From the NCBI GenBank assembly GCA_021785935.1, contig JAJYOG010000006.1, forward strand, positions 17,200 through 81,199: a stretch of DNA of 64,000 bases, written 5' to 3'. Numbering within the stretch: position 1 is the stretch's first letter; each line of letters opens with the position of its first letter. The notes below the pieces were generated by a model that saw only the letters and a list, made by a program, of their open reading frames with translations, did no database searches and was not told the DNA's origin. Below are positions 42,886 through 53,570 of the stretch, in pieces. The translations under genes and the position numbers were made by a program. The DNA is from Actinomycetes bacterium. Its GTDB lineage: Bacteria; Actinomycetota; Thermoleophilia; BMS3ABIN01.

Positions 42886-44481
42886 GTGAATGATACTGAA
42901 AAACATTGCAATGATAAGCCGGAAGAAGCCTGCGGCGTCTTTGGAACCGTTGCTCCCGGACGCGAAGTCAGCCGGCTGGCCTTCTTCGCACTCTTCGCGT
43001 TGCAGCACCGCGGCCAGGAGAGCGCCGGCATCGCCGTCAGCGACGACGGCCATCTGACTGCGATCAAGGATATGGGCCTGGTCTCGCAGGTCTTCAACGA
43101 ACAGATGCTAAAGAGCCTGTCGGGGGAAGCGGCCATCGGCCATGTGCGTTATTCCACCACAGGTTCCACCCGCTGGGCCAACGCGCAGCCGGTCTGCCTC
43201 AACCGCAACGGCCACACGTTGGCATTGGCACATAACGGCAATATAGTCAATACCGGTGAGCTGCGTGAGATCATGGCGCCGCGCGGGATCAAGCTAACTA
43301 CCACCAGTGACAGCGAACTGCTGGCGGCGCTGATCGCCACCAACGAAGCCGAGGACATCCGCGACGCTGTGGCCGAAAGCATCCCCAAAATCAAGGGAGC
43401 GTTTTCGGTCGTGCTGCTTAGCCAGGGTACGGTCGTGGGCTTCCGCGATCCCTGGGGTGTGCGGCCGCTCTGCGTCGGCAAGCTCGATGACGGTAATTTC
43501 GTACTGGCCTCGGAGAGTTGCGCGCTCGACATCATCGGCGCCGAGTTCGTTCAGGAGGTCGAGCCCGGGCAGATGGCGGTGCTGACCGAAGGTAATCTCG
43601 AGCTGCGCCAGGTAGTTGAGCCGGCCGAGCGGCAGGGATTCTGCATTTTTGAATATATTTACTTCGCGAGGCCGGACTCAGTCATCAACGGCCTCAATGT
43701 TTCCCAGGCGCGTAACCGCATGGGCGAGGAGCTGGCCCGCGAGTCCCTGGTGGAGGCCGACATGGTCATCCCCATCCCGGACACCGGCACGCCGGCCGCT
43801 ATCGGCTTTGCCCGCGCCAGCGGCGTCCCTTACGGGGAAGGACTGATCAAGAACCGTTATGTCGGGCGCACCTTCATTCAGCCGGACCAGGATCTGCGGC
43901 AGCACGGCATTCGGGTCAAGCTGAATCCGCTCGCGGAAGCGATCAAGGGCAAGAGCCTGGTCGTCGTCGACGACTCCATCGTCCGTGGTAACACAACTCA
44001 TAAAATTGTCAAAATGCTATACGACGCCGGCGCCACCGAAGTGCATCTGCGCATCAGCTCGCCGCCGATCACTCATCCCTGTTTCTACGGGATTGATACC
44101 TCCACCAGCACCGAGCTGATCGCCTCGGAGAAAACTGTCGAGGAGATTCGCAAGCAGGTCGGCGCCGATTCACTGGAATACATCTCGCTGGCCGGGCTGC
44201 AGCGGGCAGTGGGCAGACCGGCGACCGATTACTGCCGCGCCTGTTTCACCGGCAACTATCCCGTCGATATTCCGGATTCGCTCAAGCTGTGCAAGCACCG
44301 CTTCGAGCAGGTCGAGCAGGGTTCCAGGGATGAAAAACCGTCCGGCAACGGCGGCAAGCCGAAACGGAAGCAGACCGCCGCCGGCAGAGAGCCGAAGCAG
44401 GATCGGTCCGCCGCCGGTGGCAAGCGGACAAAGAAGCAGACCGCTAGTGGCAAGGGGACCGAGAAGGAGCCGGTGGCATAG
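42886..44481 (+). CDS. purF: Amidophosphoribosyltransferase
   Basis: A 531-aa first enzyme of purine synthesis. A 15-residue propeptide precedes the catalytic Cys16 (EEACGVFG). GQESAGIAV and the PRPP motif LVVVDDSIVRGNTT are present. Cys in FCIFEYIYF, CFYGID and YCRACF match the four [4Fe-4S] ligands of the oxygen-sensitive Bacillus-type enzyme. A Lys/Gly-rich tail of about 55 residues (KPKRKQTAAGREPKQ and similar repeats) is not part of the family. It starts with GTG after AGAGGG. Confidence 0.95.
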   Translation: MNDTEKHCNDKPEEACGVFGTVAPGREVSRLAFFALFALQHRGQESAGIAVSDDGHLTAIKDMGLVSQVFNEQMLKSLSGEAAIGHVRYSTTGSTRWANAQPVCLNRNGHTLALAHNGNIVNTGELREIMAPRGIKLTTTSDSELLAALIATNEAEDIRDAVAESIPKIKGAFSVVLLSQGTVVGFRDPWGVRPLCVGKLDDGNFVLASESCALDIIGAEFVQEVEPGQMAVLTEGNLELRQVVEPAERQGFCIFEYIYFARPDSVINGLNVSQARNRMGEELARESLVEADMVIPIPDTGTPAAIGFARASGVPYGEGLIKNRYVGRTFIQPDQDLRQHGIRVKLNPLAEAIKGKSLVVVDDSIVRGNTTHKIVKMLYDAGATEVHLRISSPPITHPCFYGIDTSTSTELIASEKTVEEIRKQVGADSLEYISLAGLQRAVGRPATDYCRACFTGNYPVDIPDSLKLCKHRFEQVEQGSRDEKPSGNGGKPKRKQTAAGREPKQDRSAAGGKRTKKQTASGKGTEKEPVA

Positions 44482-44504
44482 GCGCTCCGCGTAAAGGCGA
44501 GCCG

Positions 44505-45512
<1,008 letters not shown>

Positions 45513-45518
45513 AGCGAG

Positions 45519-46175
45519 ATGAATGCCGCCGGCGCCGATAGCGGCACACCGCCGTTCCGTCTGGGAGTGCTTGTCTCCGGTTCGGGTTCGAACCTGCAGA
45601 GCATCATCGACAAGCTGCACAACGGGCCGGCCAACATCGGGATCGCTGTGGTCGTCAGCGACAACAATAAGGCCAAAGGCCTGATGCGGGCGGCCGAAGC
45701 CGGCATTCCCACGGCTGTTTTTTCCATGATCGATTTCGATGACCGCGTCGAGCATGACCGGGCCATGGCCGCGGAACTCAAGCGCCACGAGGTCGACCTG
45801 GTAGTTTTAGCGGGGTACATGCTCCTGGTGACGCCAGGCCTGCTGGACAGCTTTCCGTACAAGGTTATCAACCTGCATCCGGCGCTGCTTCCCGCTTTTC
45901 CGGGCGCTTCGCCGATTGAGGATACCATGGACTACGGCGCCAGAATTACCGGCGTCACGGTGCATTTTGTGGATGAAGGCGCCGACACCGGCCCGATCAT
46001 TCTTCAAGAAGCGGTGGAAATTAAATATAATGACACGGTCGAAAGCCTGCGGGGCCGGATCCATGAGGTCGAGCACCGGATTCTGCCGCGGGCCATCGAG
46101 CTGATAGCATCCGGACGGGTGAGGTTTGATGAGGAAAATCCGCGCCGGGTGATCGTGGATGAAGACCGGCCGTAA
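45519..46175 (+). CDS. purN: GAR transformylase (formyltetrahydrofolate-dependent)
   Basis: A 218-aa enzyme. GVLVSGSGSNLQSIIDKL, VVLAGYMLLVTPGLLDSF, the catalytic INLHPALLPAFPGASPI and GVTVHFVDEGADTGPIIL are all present, with the Asn/His/Asp active-site residues. It begins 6 nt after purM. A short N-terminal extension precedes the core. Confidence 0.96.
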   Translation: MNAAGADSGTPPFRLGVLVSGSGSNLQSIIDKLHNGPANIGIAVVVSDNNKAKGLMRAAEAGIPTAVFSMIDFDDRVEHDRAMAAELKRHEVDLVVLAGYMLLVTPGLLDSFPYKVINLHPALLPAFPGASPIEDTMDYGARITGVTVHFVDEGADTGPIILQEAVEIKYNDTVESLRGRIHEVEHRILPRAIELIASGRVRFDEENPRRVIVDEDRP

Positions 46176-46268
46176 CATTACCGGGGAAAAGGGCGGCAGC
46201 AGGAAATTTTAGAAGAAAGACCCATGAAGGGTCTTACAGCATATTAGTCCGCAACCGGGGAGGAAGTC

Positions 46269-47810
46269 TTGAAAGTTAAACGAGCGCTCATATCCGTTTC
46301 CAACAAGATCGGATTGGACAAGTTCGCCCAGTCACTCACTGATCTTGGTGTAGAGATCATTTCCACCGGCGGCACCGCCAAGTTCCTCAAGGACAAGGGC
46401 ATCCCGGTTACCGGTATCAGCGACGTCACCGGCTTCCCCGAGATCCTCGGCGGACGCGTCAAGACGCTGCATCCTAACATCCATGCCGGCCTTCTCGCCG
46501 ACCGCGACAACCACGAGCACATGCTGACGCTCAAGGAACAGAACATTAAACCAATTGACATGGTTGTGGTCAGCCTCTATCCCTTTGAGGAAGTATCCGG
46601 GCGCCGCGGCGTTTCCGAGGAAGAGGTCATCGAGAACATCGATGTTGGCGGTCCGACGATGATCCGCGCCGCCTCCAAGAACTTCAAGAGCGTGGCCGTG
46701 ATCACCGATCCCCGCCGCTACAATAGCATCCTCGATGAGATGAAGGAGAACGACAACCAGATCAGTTTCGAGACGCTGCGCAGCCTGGCGACACAGGCCT
46801 TCCATACCACGGCGCACTACGACTTTGTTATCGCCAACTGGTTCAGTGAAGGCGTTTCGGACTTTCCGCCGTTCAAGCTGCTCGATTACGAGAAGATCCA
46901 GGATCTCAAGTACGGTGAGAATCCGCACCAGCGGGCCGCTTATTATGCCGAGGTCAACGCCCGGCGGCACCTGCTGTCACGGGTCACCCAGCTGCACGGC
47001 ATTGAGCTTGGCTACAACAATCTGCTCGACTTAAACGCTTCCCGCGAGCTGCTGCGCGAGTTCACGCTGCCGGCCGCGGTCGTCGTCAAGCATAATAATC
47101 CCTGCGGCGTGGCCGTGGCTGAAGACATCGGCACGGCGTACACCAAGGCGCTCGCTGCCGATCCCATCAGCGCCTTCGGCTCAGTGGTGGCGCTCAACCG
47201 CATCGTCGACGAGGAACTGGCCGAGACCATGTCCAAAAAATTCATCGAAGTCCTGATCGCGCCGGGCTTTGTCGCGGAAGCGGTCGAGATCCTGACCCGG
47301 AAGGAAAGGATCAGGCTGCTGGTCAATGAGGAACGCCGCAAGTCCGTCTCTGGTGAGCCGGCCTACCGGCAGGTCATGGGCGGCATGCTGGTGCAGGACA
47401 AGGATTCCGGCATCGACGAGCGCGACGGCATGGAGGTCGTCACCAAACGGCATCCGACCGAGAAGGAATGGGGCGACGCCATGTTCGCCTGGAGGGTCGC
47501 CAAGCACGTGCGCTCCAACGCCATAGTCCTGGCGAACAATCTTGCCACGCTGGGAATTGGCGCCGGCCAGATGAGCCGCGTCGACTCGATGAAAATCGCG
47601 ATCGATAAATCACTGGGCGAGCTCCAGGGATCTGCGGTCGGCTCTGACGCCTTCTTCCCCTTCAGCGACTCGCTCGATCTGGCGATTGCCGCGGGGGCCA
47701 CCGTGGTCATGCAGCCGGGAGGTTCCAACCGCGACGACGAGGTCATCAAGGTCTGCGACGAGAACGACCTGGCGATGGTCTTCACCAAAACCCGCCACTT
47801 CCTCCACTAA
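46269..47810 (+). CDS. purH: Bifunctional AICAR transformylase/IMP cyclohydrolase
   Basis: A 513-aa enzyme for the last two steps to IMP. The N-terminal MGS-like cyclohydrolase domain reads KRALISVSNKIGLDKFAQSL and GGRVKTLHPNIHAG. The transformylase has YGENPHQRAAYYAE, VVVKHNNPCGVA and the C-terminal SDAFFPFSDSLDLAIAAGAT. TTG 46269 follows GGGGAGGAAG. A 7-bp hairpin (46217-46235) lies in the 93-nt gap after purN. Confidence 0.97.
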   Translation: MKVKRALISVSNKIGLDKFAQSLTDLGVEIISTGGTAKFLKDKGIPVTGISDVTGFPEILGGRVKTLHPNIHAGLLADRDNHEHMLTLKEQNIKPIDMVVVSLYPFEEVSGRRGVSEEEVIENIDVGGPTMIRAASKNFKSVAVITDPRRYNSILDEMKENDNQISFETLRSLATQAFHTTAHYDFVIANWFSEGVSDFPPFKLLDYEKIQDLKYGENPHQRAAYYAEVNARRHLLSRVTQLHGIELGYNNLLDLNASRELLREFTLPAAVVVKHNNPCGVAVAEDIGTAYTKALAADPISAFGSVVALNRIVDEELAETMSKKFIEVLIAPGFVAEAVEILTRKERIRLLVNEERRKSVSGEPAYRQVMGGMLVQDKDSGIDERDGMEVVTKRHPTEKEWGDAMFAWRVAKHVRSNAIVLANNLATLGIGAGQMSRVDSMKIAIDKSLGELQGSAVGSDAFFPFSDSLDLAIAAGATVVMQPGGSNRDDEVIKVCDENDLAMVFTKTRHFLH

Positions 47811-47819
47811 TTTCGGACT

Positions 47820-47898
47820 AATTTCGGGGACACAATACTTAATTATTGGCCGGCACCGAGGGTTCGCTGATTAATTCGGGGACACAATACTTAATTCG
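47820..47898. repeat. Dispersed repeat, two arms in direct orientation (TTAATT variant)
   Basis: AATTTCGGGGACACAATACT followed by TAATTATT at 47820-47846 and AATTCGGGGACACAATACTT at 47873-47898, both in the same direction. A truncated AATTTCGGA copy precedes them after the purH stop. Confidence 0.9.
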
Positions 47899-47999
47899 TC
47901 CCCACGATGATTAGTCGCACGGCAAAGGACTTCCGCTTAGGTACTGGAATAGATTAGATTGAGCGCTTTTCCGTGCTATTACCCTAGGTGGGAGGGAAG

Positions 48000-48596
48000 A
48001 TGCAAAGTTACGCGACGGATTTTCTGCTGGTCCTTCACATCATCGCCGCCATGTTGATGGCCTGGCCTTATTATGCATTGGCGGCGGTTAACCAGAGGGT
48101 GACCCTCGGGCCTCCCTTGGGCGACCGCACCGACCGCTTCTTGGAGAACATCCTCAAGAATCGCACAACTGCCTGCTATGTTTTCCAGCTGACCATCCTC
48201 GCCGGCGGCTTCGCCCTGATATGGTCGCGGGTCCATGACGGCAACCACGACGGCAACTGGTACATGACGAACAAGGTCATTGTCGCCAAGATCGTTATCC
48301 TGCTGCTTATGGCCGCTTCGCTTTCGGTAGTGCGATTCATCATCCAGCCCGAGATAGACAGGCTTTTCGGCGATTACGGCGAGATCAGCGACGAGGAAAA
48401 AAAACGCATCATGAGCCTGCGCGTTCTGCGCAAGCGGATGTCGACCGGATGCATGTTCCTCGCTTTCGTTGCTGCCATGCTTGGCCTGCAGACTTATTAC
48501 CGCTATCCATACTGGGTGACCGGAGTAATACTCGCGGCGATCGCTCTCTGGACCTGGCGTTCTTACAAGAGTACAACCACCTTCGGCTGGGTCTGA
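48000..48596 (+). CDS. Polytopic membrane protein (DUF2269-like)
   Basis: About 198 aa with five hydrophobic segments. It begins MQSYATDFLLVLHIIAAMLM, has His in the first helix, a long charged cytoplasmic stretch (DRLFGDYGEISDEEKKRIMS) and a final helix. The pattern resembles predicted integral membrane proteins such as DUF2269, without certainty. GGGAGGGA lies just before ATG 48000; an in-frame GTG at 47988 is upstream of that site. It stands alone after the purine block. Confidence 0.65.
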   Translation: MQSYATDFLLVLHIIAAMLMAWPYYALAAVNQRVTLGPPLGDRTDRFLENILKNRTTACYVFQLTILAGGFALIWSRVHDGNHDGNWYMTNKVIVAKIVILLLMAASLSVVRFIIQPEIDRLFGDYGEISDEEKKRIMSLRVLRKRMSTGCMFLAFVAAMLGLQTYYRYPYWVTGVILAAIALWTWRSYKSTTTFGWV

Positions 48597-48724
48597 CGGG
48601 AAGTACTGTGTGCTGATTCTTCGTCCTGGCGGTTGAGTCTGCTCGGCGGATGGGCGACGCTTTCGCCTGCGCCCCGCGGGTTTCAACTCCTCCGGTGACA
48701 GGAAGAAGTGGTTACCAGGCCGGT

Positions 48725-48753
48725 TTGCCCGATTGGGGGGCTGCTGGTACACT
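48725..48753 (+). promoter_or_regulatory. Promoter of the tRNA-Lys/Glu/Val cluster
   Basis: TTGCCC (48725-48730), 17-nt spacer, TACACT (48748-48753) with an upstream TGG extension. A GTCCGC/GCGGAC hairpin (48759-48776) with TTTT follows right at the expected start of transcription. Confidence 0.65.
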
Positions 48754-48827
48754 ATGTTGTCCGCAAATGAGCGGACTTTTCGCCGATTAGCAGCCGGTTC
48801 GCCGGTCGGCGGGATTTTTCCCGGAGT

Positions 48828-48903
48828 GGGCCGTTAGCTCAGTTGGTAGAGCACCGGACTTTTAATCCGGGTGTCGCTGGTTCGAGCCCAGCACGGCTCA
48901 CCA
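48828..48903 (+). tRNA. tRNA-Lys (anticodon TTT)
   Basis: 76 nt with complete cloverleaf: acceptor GGGCCGT/ACGGCTC, D-arm TAGCTCAGTTGGTAGAGC, anticodon loop CTTTTAA, T-arm with GGTTCGAGCC, and an encoded CCA. Confidence 0.97.
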
Positions 48904-48914
48904 AATTTGTACCT

Positions 48915-48990
48915 GCCCCCATCGTCTAGTGGCCTAGGACACCGCCCTTTCAAGGCGGCGGCGGGGATTCGAATTCCCCTGGGGGCACCA
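48915..48990 (+). tRNA. tRNA-Glu (anticodon TTC)
   Basis: 76 nt. Acceptor GCCCCCA/TGGGGGC, anticodon loop CTTTCAA, T-loop ATTCGAATT, encoded CCA, followed by a T6 run. Confidence 0.97.
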
Positions 48991-49078
48991 TTTTTTACTA
49001 CGGACGTCCGCCCGGATTCGGCGGATGGTACTTTAGCCGGCGGATTACTTGTGGACAGGCAATCCGAATGGCGCCTGT

Positions 49079-49154
49079 GGGCGATTAGCTCAGCTGGGAG
49101 AGCACCTGCTTTACACGCAGGGGGCCGGCGGTTCGAGCCCGTCATCGCCCACCA
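49079..49154 (+). tRNA. tRNA-Val (anticodon TAC)
   Basis: 76 nt. Acceptor GGGCGAT/ATCGCCC, D-arm TAGCTCAGCTGGGAGAGC, anticodon loop TTTACAC, T-loop GTTCGAGCC, encoded CCA. Confidence 0.97.
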
Positions 49155-49172
49155 AGCTTCCTACCCCTTGAG

Positions 49173-49196
49173 AATGCCTTGCCCAAGGCATTTTTT
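49173..49196 (+). terminator. Intrinsic terminator after the tRNA cluster
   Basis: AATGCCTT (49173-49180) pairs with AAGGCATT (49185-49192), loop GCCC, followed by TTTT. Confidence 0.9.
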
Positions 49197-49375
49197 ACCG
49201 ATTTCTTGACAGCAAAGTTGGCTCGAAATTAATCGCGTACATGGTTTTATTAGACAGACAGATTTGCCATCAGACTGAATAACTTGAGACAAGTCTGGAT
49301 AGAGCGCGTTTGTTGAACGAAAGCTTGATCTCATTCGTTAAACCAAATCAACTTACGCATCATCCTGGAAGAGCC

Positions 49376-49600
49376 TCACATAAGGCCCAAAATCCCCGTG
49401 ATCTCCTTGATGTCATTGACAGTTACAATGGTCCTCAAATAGAGTGTCTCCAGTACCTTGTGCCCACTGGCCGCGGCGCGGCCCAATTTTTCAGTGATTG
49501 CCAGCCTGTGTGATTCGCGCTGCTCAAGAATCTTGCGTGCGGTTCTTGCCGCCTCGTTGCTCACTTCGGCAACGCCTCGCAAGAAGAACGGAAAAAAGCG
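49376..49600 (-). pseudogene. Fic-family protein remnant (C-terminal piece)
   Basis: The minus-strand frame reads FFLRGVAEVSNEAARTARKI, then LEQRESHRLAITEKLGRAAA and KVLETLYLRTIVTVNDIKEI. FFLRGVAE plus the following helix and the TVND element are characteristic of the C-terminal part of Fic/DOC proteins. The catalytic HPFxxGNGR motif and the rest of the gene are missing, and no start fits. It lies in the 500-nt gap between the tRNA cluster and the GH26-like gene; the rest of that gap shows no supported gene. Confidence 0.65.
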
Positions 49601-49654
49601 ATTATCACTTGCGGGTCAGGGCATTAAGCCCGGACGGATTGGGTATGAAGCCGT

Positions 49655-51007
49655 GTGACTGTCAGCCAAAAAATCGCCGTTGCTCTTTTTGCGCCGCTGC
49701 TCGCACTCGCGTCGCTGCTCATGCTGGCATCTCCGGCGCATTCCACTGATCCGGCGCATGCCTTCAAGCTTGGCGTATCTACCGCCAGCCTCACGGATCT
49801 AAACAGTTTCGATGCCGCCATCAACCGGCAAGCCGATATCTTCCTCTGGTATCAGCACATCAATCAATCTCTGGATACGGACATCGCCTATGGCATTGCC
49901 GCTCAGGGCCGGACCCTGCAGTTATCCTGGGAGCCGATTCCAAATCCCAAGCCGGCGCCTTTCGATCCCACGGTATATCAGCTGAAAAAGTTCACCCGGG
50001 GGGATTTTGACACCGACCTCCGGCGATGGGCCGATGAACTGCGCGACTTCGGCTATCCGGTTCTGTTCCGGCCCTTCTGCGAAATGAACGGTGACTGGAC
50101 CTACTGGGGCGGCAACACCAACGGCAACGTTCCCGCTGATTTTGTTCCTGCCTGGAGGCACGTGCATGACATCTTCGTTCAGGAGGGCGCCACCAACGTT
50201 CAGTTCGTCTGGTCGCCAAACCGGGACGGTTCTGTCGGCGACGCCATCTATACTTTTGACAACTATTATCCTGGAGATGCTTATCTGGATTACATCGGTT
50301 TCAGCGGATACAACTGGGGCAATCTTTACACCGTTCCGCCATGTACCTGGGACTCCAACTGGCAGAATCCCGTGCAGGTTTTTGGCGACAGCTATGATGT
50401 CATGACGGCGCGCAGTAACAAGCCTATTATCATCTCCGAGATGGCGAGCCCTGAGCAGGGTGGCGACAAGGCGGCCTGGATCACCGAATTTTTTAACCAG
50501 TTGCCGGCGAGATTCCCGCGGATAGTGGCCGTCACCTGGTTCAACCTCTTAAACCGTGAAGAATGCCTGGTTGCCGACACGGACTGGCGGGTGCAGAGCA
50601 GCCCCACTGCCCAGGCGGCATTTGCGGCCGGTATCCAGCATCTGGATGAGACGGACGGTTACAGGTGCGGCGCACCGGGTTTTGTCCTGAGCGCGACGAT
50701 TCGCTGGGCGAGCTATTCAGATTATGAGGAAGGGGCCCTGACGACAGATTTCAATATTGCTAATGCGGGTCTCGTCGATGCCTACAGGTTCAAGATCGAC
50801 AGTGTCTCAAGCACAAACGGGGTGGAGCTGCTGACAGCGATGCCCGTAAAGGCAGGAAACTTTTCCGCGGGCACTTCCGCCCACGTAAGGCTGACATACC
50901 GAATACCGCCCGGTGTTTACCAGTATGTTACCTGGCTCCATCCGAGCGTTGAGGACAGTTGCGGGGCCAGTTACATTTTCCCGGTCACAATCTCGCGCAC
51001 GGGATGA
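49655..51007 (+). CDS. Secreted GH26-like glycoside hydrolase with C-terminal beta domain
   Basis: A 450-aa protein. A signal peptide (about residues 1-30, ending near SPAHS) precedes a TIM-barrel hydrolase: LFRPFCEMNGDWTYWGG holds the likely acid/base Glu and IIISEMASPEQGG the nucleophile Glu, as in GH26 mannanases. A C-terminal module of about 100 residues is beta-rich (VLSATIRWASYSDYEEGALT). The start is GTG 49655 without a clear ribosome site. It probably cuts a beta-mannan or similar polysaccharide outside the cell. Confidence 0.82.
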   Translation: MTVSQKIAVALFAPLLALASLLMLASPAHSTDPAHAFKLGVSTASLTDLNSFDAAINRQADIFLWYQHINQSLDTDIAYGIAAQGRTLQLSWEPIPNPKPAPFDPTVYQLKKFTRGDFDTDLRRWADELRDFGYPVLFRPFCEMNGDWTYWGGNTNGNVPADFVPAWRHVHDIFVQEGATNVQFVWSPNRDGSVGDAIYTFDNYYPGDAYLDYIGFSGYNWGNLYTVPPCTWDSNWQNPVQVFGDSYDVMTARSNKPIIISEMASPEQGGDKAAWITEFFNQLPARFPRIVAVTWFNLLNREECLVADTDWRVQSSPTAQAAFAAGIQHLDETDGYRCGAPGFVLSATIRWASYSDYEEGALTTDFNIANAGLVDAYRFKIDSVSSTNGVELLTAMPVKAGNFSAGTSAHVRLTYRIPPGVYQYVTWLHPSVEDSCGASYIFPVTISRTG

Positions 51008-51068
51008 GCGTGGTTGGCGATTACATAAACTTTTATCCAAACGGCATCAGTCTCCGAGAAGCAGAGAT

Positions 51069-53492
51069 ATGAAAGTTACATTTCGGAAAAAATTTGGTCT
51101 GTTCATTCTGGCAGCCTATATAGGTGTTTTCGCAGGCATGACGGCTCTGGTTATTGGTGATAGGCAGGAATCCTTGAAGGATCACAGGTCCGAAGAATTA
51201 TCGTGGGCGGTCAGGGAACAGATTCAAGAACTCAATGCCCTGGAATGGCGAGCAATCGCCAGGCAAGCTCTGGATCCGGCGATGATGTCGACCATTAGTA
51301 ATCAGCGGGATAATCTTACAGAAGCGCTGAACGGCATGATTCTGCTCAATCCCGATGATGGAAAGTTGAAAGATCTGTGGCAAATATTTGCCAGCTATAA
51401 AGTGGAGACCGATGAAGAATACGGTCTCATTTCCTCCGGCCGCATGCAAGAGGCCGAGGCCATCGACGAAGAGCGCGTCGACCCCTTGCTTGAGCAGCTG
51501 GCAAGCACTTCAAACGAGGTAACCGAGACATACAGCAATAAGTCTCGCCGTGAGAGCAATCTGTCTTACCTTATGATTTCAGCTGGCTTCATGCTCTCCT
51601 TACTCGTGACAAGCTCGCTGGTCTGGATTTATTACCGCACCTTACAGAAGCGCCGGCAGGAAAACATGGAAAAGGAAATATTGGAGAAAAGCGAGGAGCG
51701 TTTCCGCTCCGTGGCGCAATCAGCCAACGAGGCGATTATTACGATCGATGGGCAGGGAAAGGTGGTGTACTGGAACCTGGCGGCAACAAATATTTTCGGT
51801 TACGAAAAAGATGAAGTTGCTGGCCGGGACATCACAATCATCATACCGGAGCGTTTTCGCGAAGCTTATCGAGCCGGAAGAAATCTGGTTGAAACAACAG
51901 GGCTAACAAGGCTTGCCGGCAGCACCTTGGAACTTGTTGGTTTAAGAAAAGATAACCGCGAGTTACCTATTGAACTTTCCATGTCGCGTTGGCAGACTCA
52001 GCAAGGAAACTTTTTCACCGCGATCATTAGGGATATAACCGAGCGCAAGCTTACCGAGAAGGCGTTGCATGATTCCGAGGCACGCTATCGCGAGCTAATT
52101 GGTATCTCCCCGGACGAAATAGCCGTGTTCGACCCGGAAGGAAATTTCATCACCATCAACAAGCGAACCGTCGAGCTGCACGGTTATGACTCCGTTGAAG
52201 AAATGATGAAGCTGAAATTGAAAGATGTGATCGCGCCGGAGCATCGCTACGACGTTCTGGCGGAGATAAGAAAATTCGTGAAAACCGGAAGCAGTTTGCA
52301 AAACCGGCAATTTGATTTTCTCAGGAAGGACGGTTCAATATTTCCTGCCGAGGTCAACGCCGTGGTTGCGCGCAAGAAGGACGGCCAGCCTCGATATATT
52401 GTCTGCATAGCCCGAGATATCACCGGGCGCAAGCTGGCGGAGCACAAGATCCTGGCCCAGAGCGAGGATCTGAAAGCCGCCAACAGGCAACTATTGACCC
52501 TGATAAGGATCTCTTCGGAAGTCAATCAAACCATTGATCTGGAGCTATTGCTTCACCATTCACTCGATACCATTACCGCCTCAGAGCTACTTGATATTCA
52601 ACACAAAGGCGGTATCTTTATCGCCGAAGGGGAGCGGCTCAATCTGATTGCCTCCGTGGGGCATGAAGGAAACTTTTTTGAAGCTCATAAAAACATGACA
52701 TTCAATGACTGTCTATGCGGGCTGGCCGCCAGAACTGGAGAGCCGGTTTTTTCCACGGATTCGTGTAATGACAACCGGCACACAATTAAATATGAAGGGA
52801 TGGAGAACCACGGCCATGCCATTATACCGCTCAAAACCGCGGACAGAATCGTGGGCGTTCTGTACCTGTATCTGCAGGTGGGTGTGGAAATCGATGAGTC
52901 CGGGCGTGAGTTGCTAATGACAATCGGCAATCAGCTGGCAGTTTCGATAGAGAACGCCAAGCTTTACGAGGAAACCAGGGCCCTGTCATTGCACGATCCC
53001 CTGACCGGGATGGCCAACAGAACCCTGATGACTAATGAGCTCAAGAAAGTTCTTGCCATCTCGAAAAGGACGGGAAGGCTATTTTCACTCATCATGCTCG
53101 ATCTCGATTTTTTCAAGAAATATAACGATGCCTACGGGCATACCGAGGGAGACCGGCTGCTGGTCGAGCTGGCTACCCTGATTAACGCGGAAATTCGGGA
53201 GATCGACACTGCCGCTCGTTATGGTGGAGAAGAGTTCCTGGTCATTTTGCCCGACACCGATGCCGAACAGGCAGCGGTGGTCGCAGAGCGCATAAGAAAG
53301 AGCGTTGAGTCGAAGGATTTTTTACTGGCCGGCGGCCATCAGTCATCACGTATTACCATCAGTCTGGGGGTGGCGACCTACGACGAACAGATCAACCATG
53401 AGGATGTGCTCTTGGCCAGGGCTGACAGCTCGCTTTACCGGGCCAAAGGCAATGGCAGGAACAGGGTGGAGGCGTGGATAACGATGTCATGA
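51069..53492 (+). CDS. Membrane PAS-PAS-GAF diguanylate cyclase
   Basis: An 807-aa sensor. Two membrane helices (about residues 10-32 and 175-197) flank a periplasmic helical region. Two PAS domains follow (SVAQSANEAIITIDGQGKVV, then ELIGISPDEIAVFDPEGNFI), then a GAF domain and a C-terminal GGDEF domain with GGEEF at 719-723. The inhibitory RxxD (REID, 710-713) sits five residues before it, so the enzyme should make cyclic di-GMP and be product-inhibited. ATG 51069 is chosen because the upstream frame runs into the previous gene. Confidence 0.92.
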   Translation: MKVTFRKKFGLFILAAYIGVFAGMTALVIGDRQESLKDHRSEELSWAVREQIQELNALEWRAIARQALDPAMMSTISNQRDNLTEALNGMILLNPDDGKLKDLWQIFASYKVETDEEYGLISSGRMQEAEAIDEERVDPLLEQLASTSNEVTETYSNKSRRESNLSYLMISAGFMLSLLVTSSLVWIYYRTLQKRRQENMEKEILEKSEERFRSVAQSANEAIITIDGQGKVVYWNLAATNIFGYEKDEVAGRDITIIIPERFREAYRAGRNLVETTGLTRLAGSTLELVGLRKDNRELPIELSMSRWQTQQGNFFTAIIRDITERKLTEKALHDSEARYRELIGISPDEIAVFDPEGNFITINKRTVELHGYDSVEEMMKLKLKDVIAPEHRYDVLAEIRKFVKTGSSLQNRQFDFLRKDGSIFPAEVNAVVARKKDGQPRYIVCIARDITGRKLAEHKILAQSEDLKAANRQLLTLIRISSEVNQTIDLELLLHHSLDTITASELLDIQHKGGIFIAEGERLNLIASVGHEGNFFEAHKNMTFNDCLCGLAARTGEPVFSTDSCNDNRHTIKYEGMENHGHAIIPLKTADRIVGVLYLYLQVGVEIDESGRELLMTIGNQLAVSIENAKLYEETRALSLHDPLTGMANRTLMTNELKKVLAISKRTGRLFSLIMLDLDFFKKYNDAYGHTEGDRLLVELATLINAEIREIDTAARYGGEEFLVILPDTDAEQAAVVAERIRKSVESKDFLLAGGHQSSRITISLGVATYDEQINHEDVLLARADSSLYRAKGNGRNRVEAWITMS

Positions 53493-53570
53493 CGGTCATG
53501 TTTGGAAATTTTAGCCACGGGGAAATTGGCCATGTATTATTGATTGACATAAGGCTGAGTTGCTGGGGAA

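Noticed and set aside
49310..49513. Plus-strand short frame in the gap after the tRNAs
   Set aside because: No ribosome site; the opposite strand has a recognisable Fic piece.
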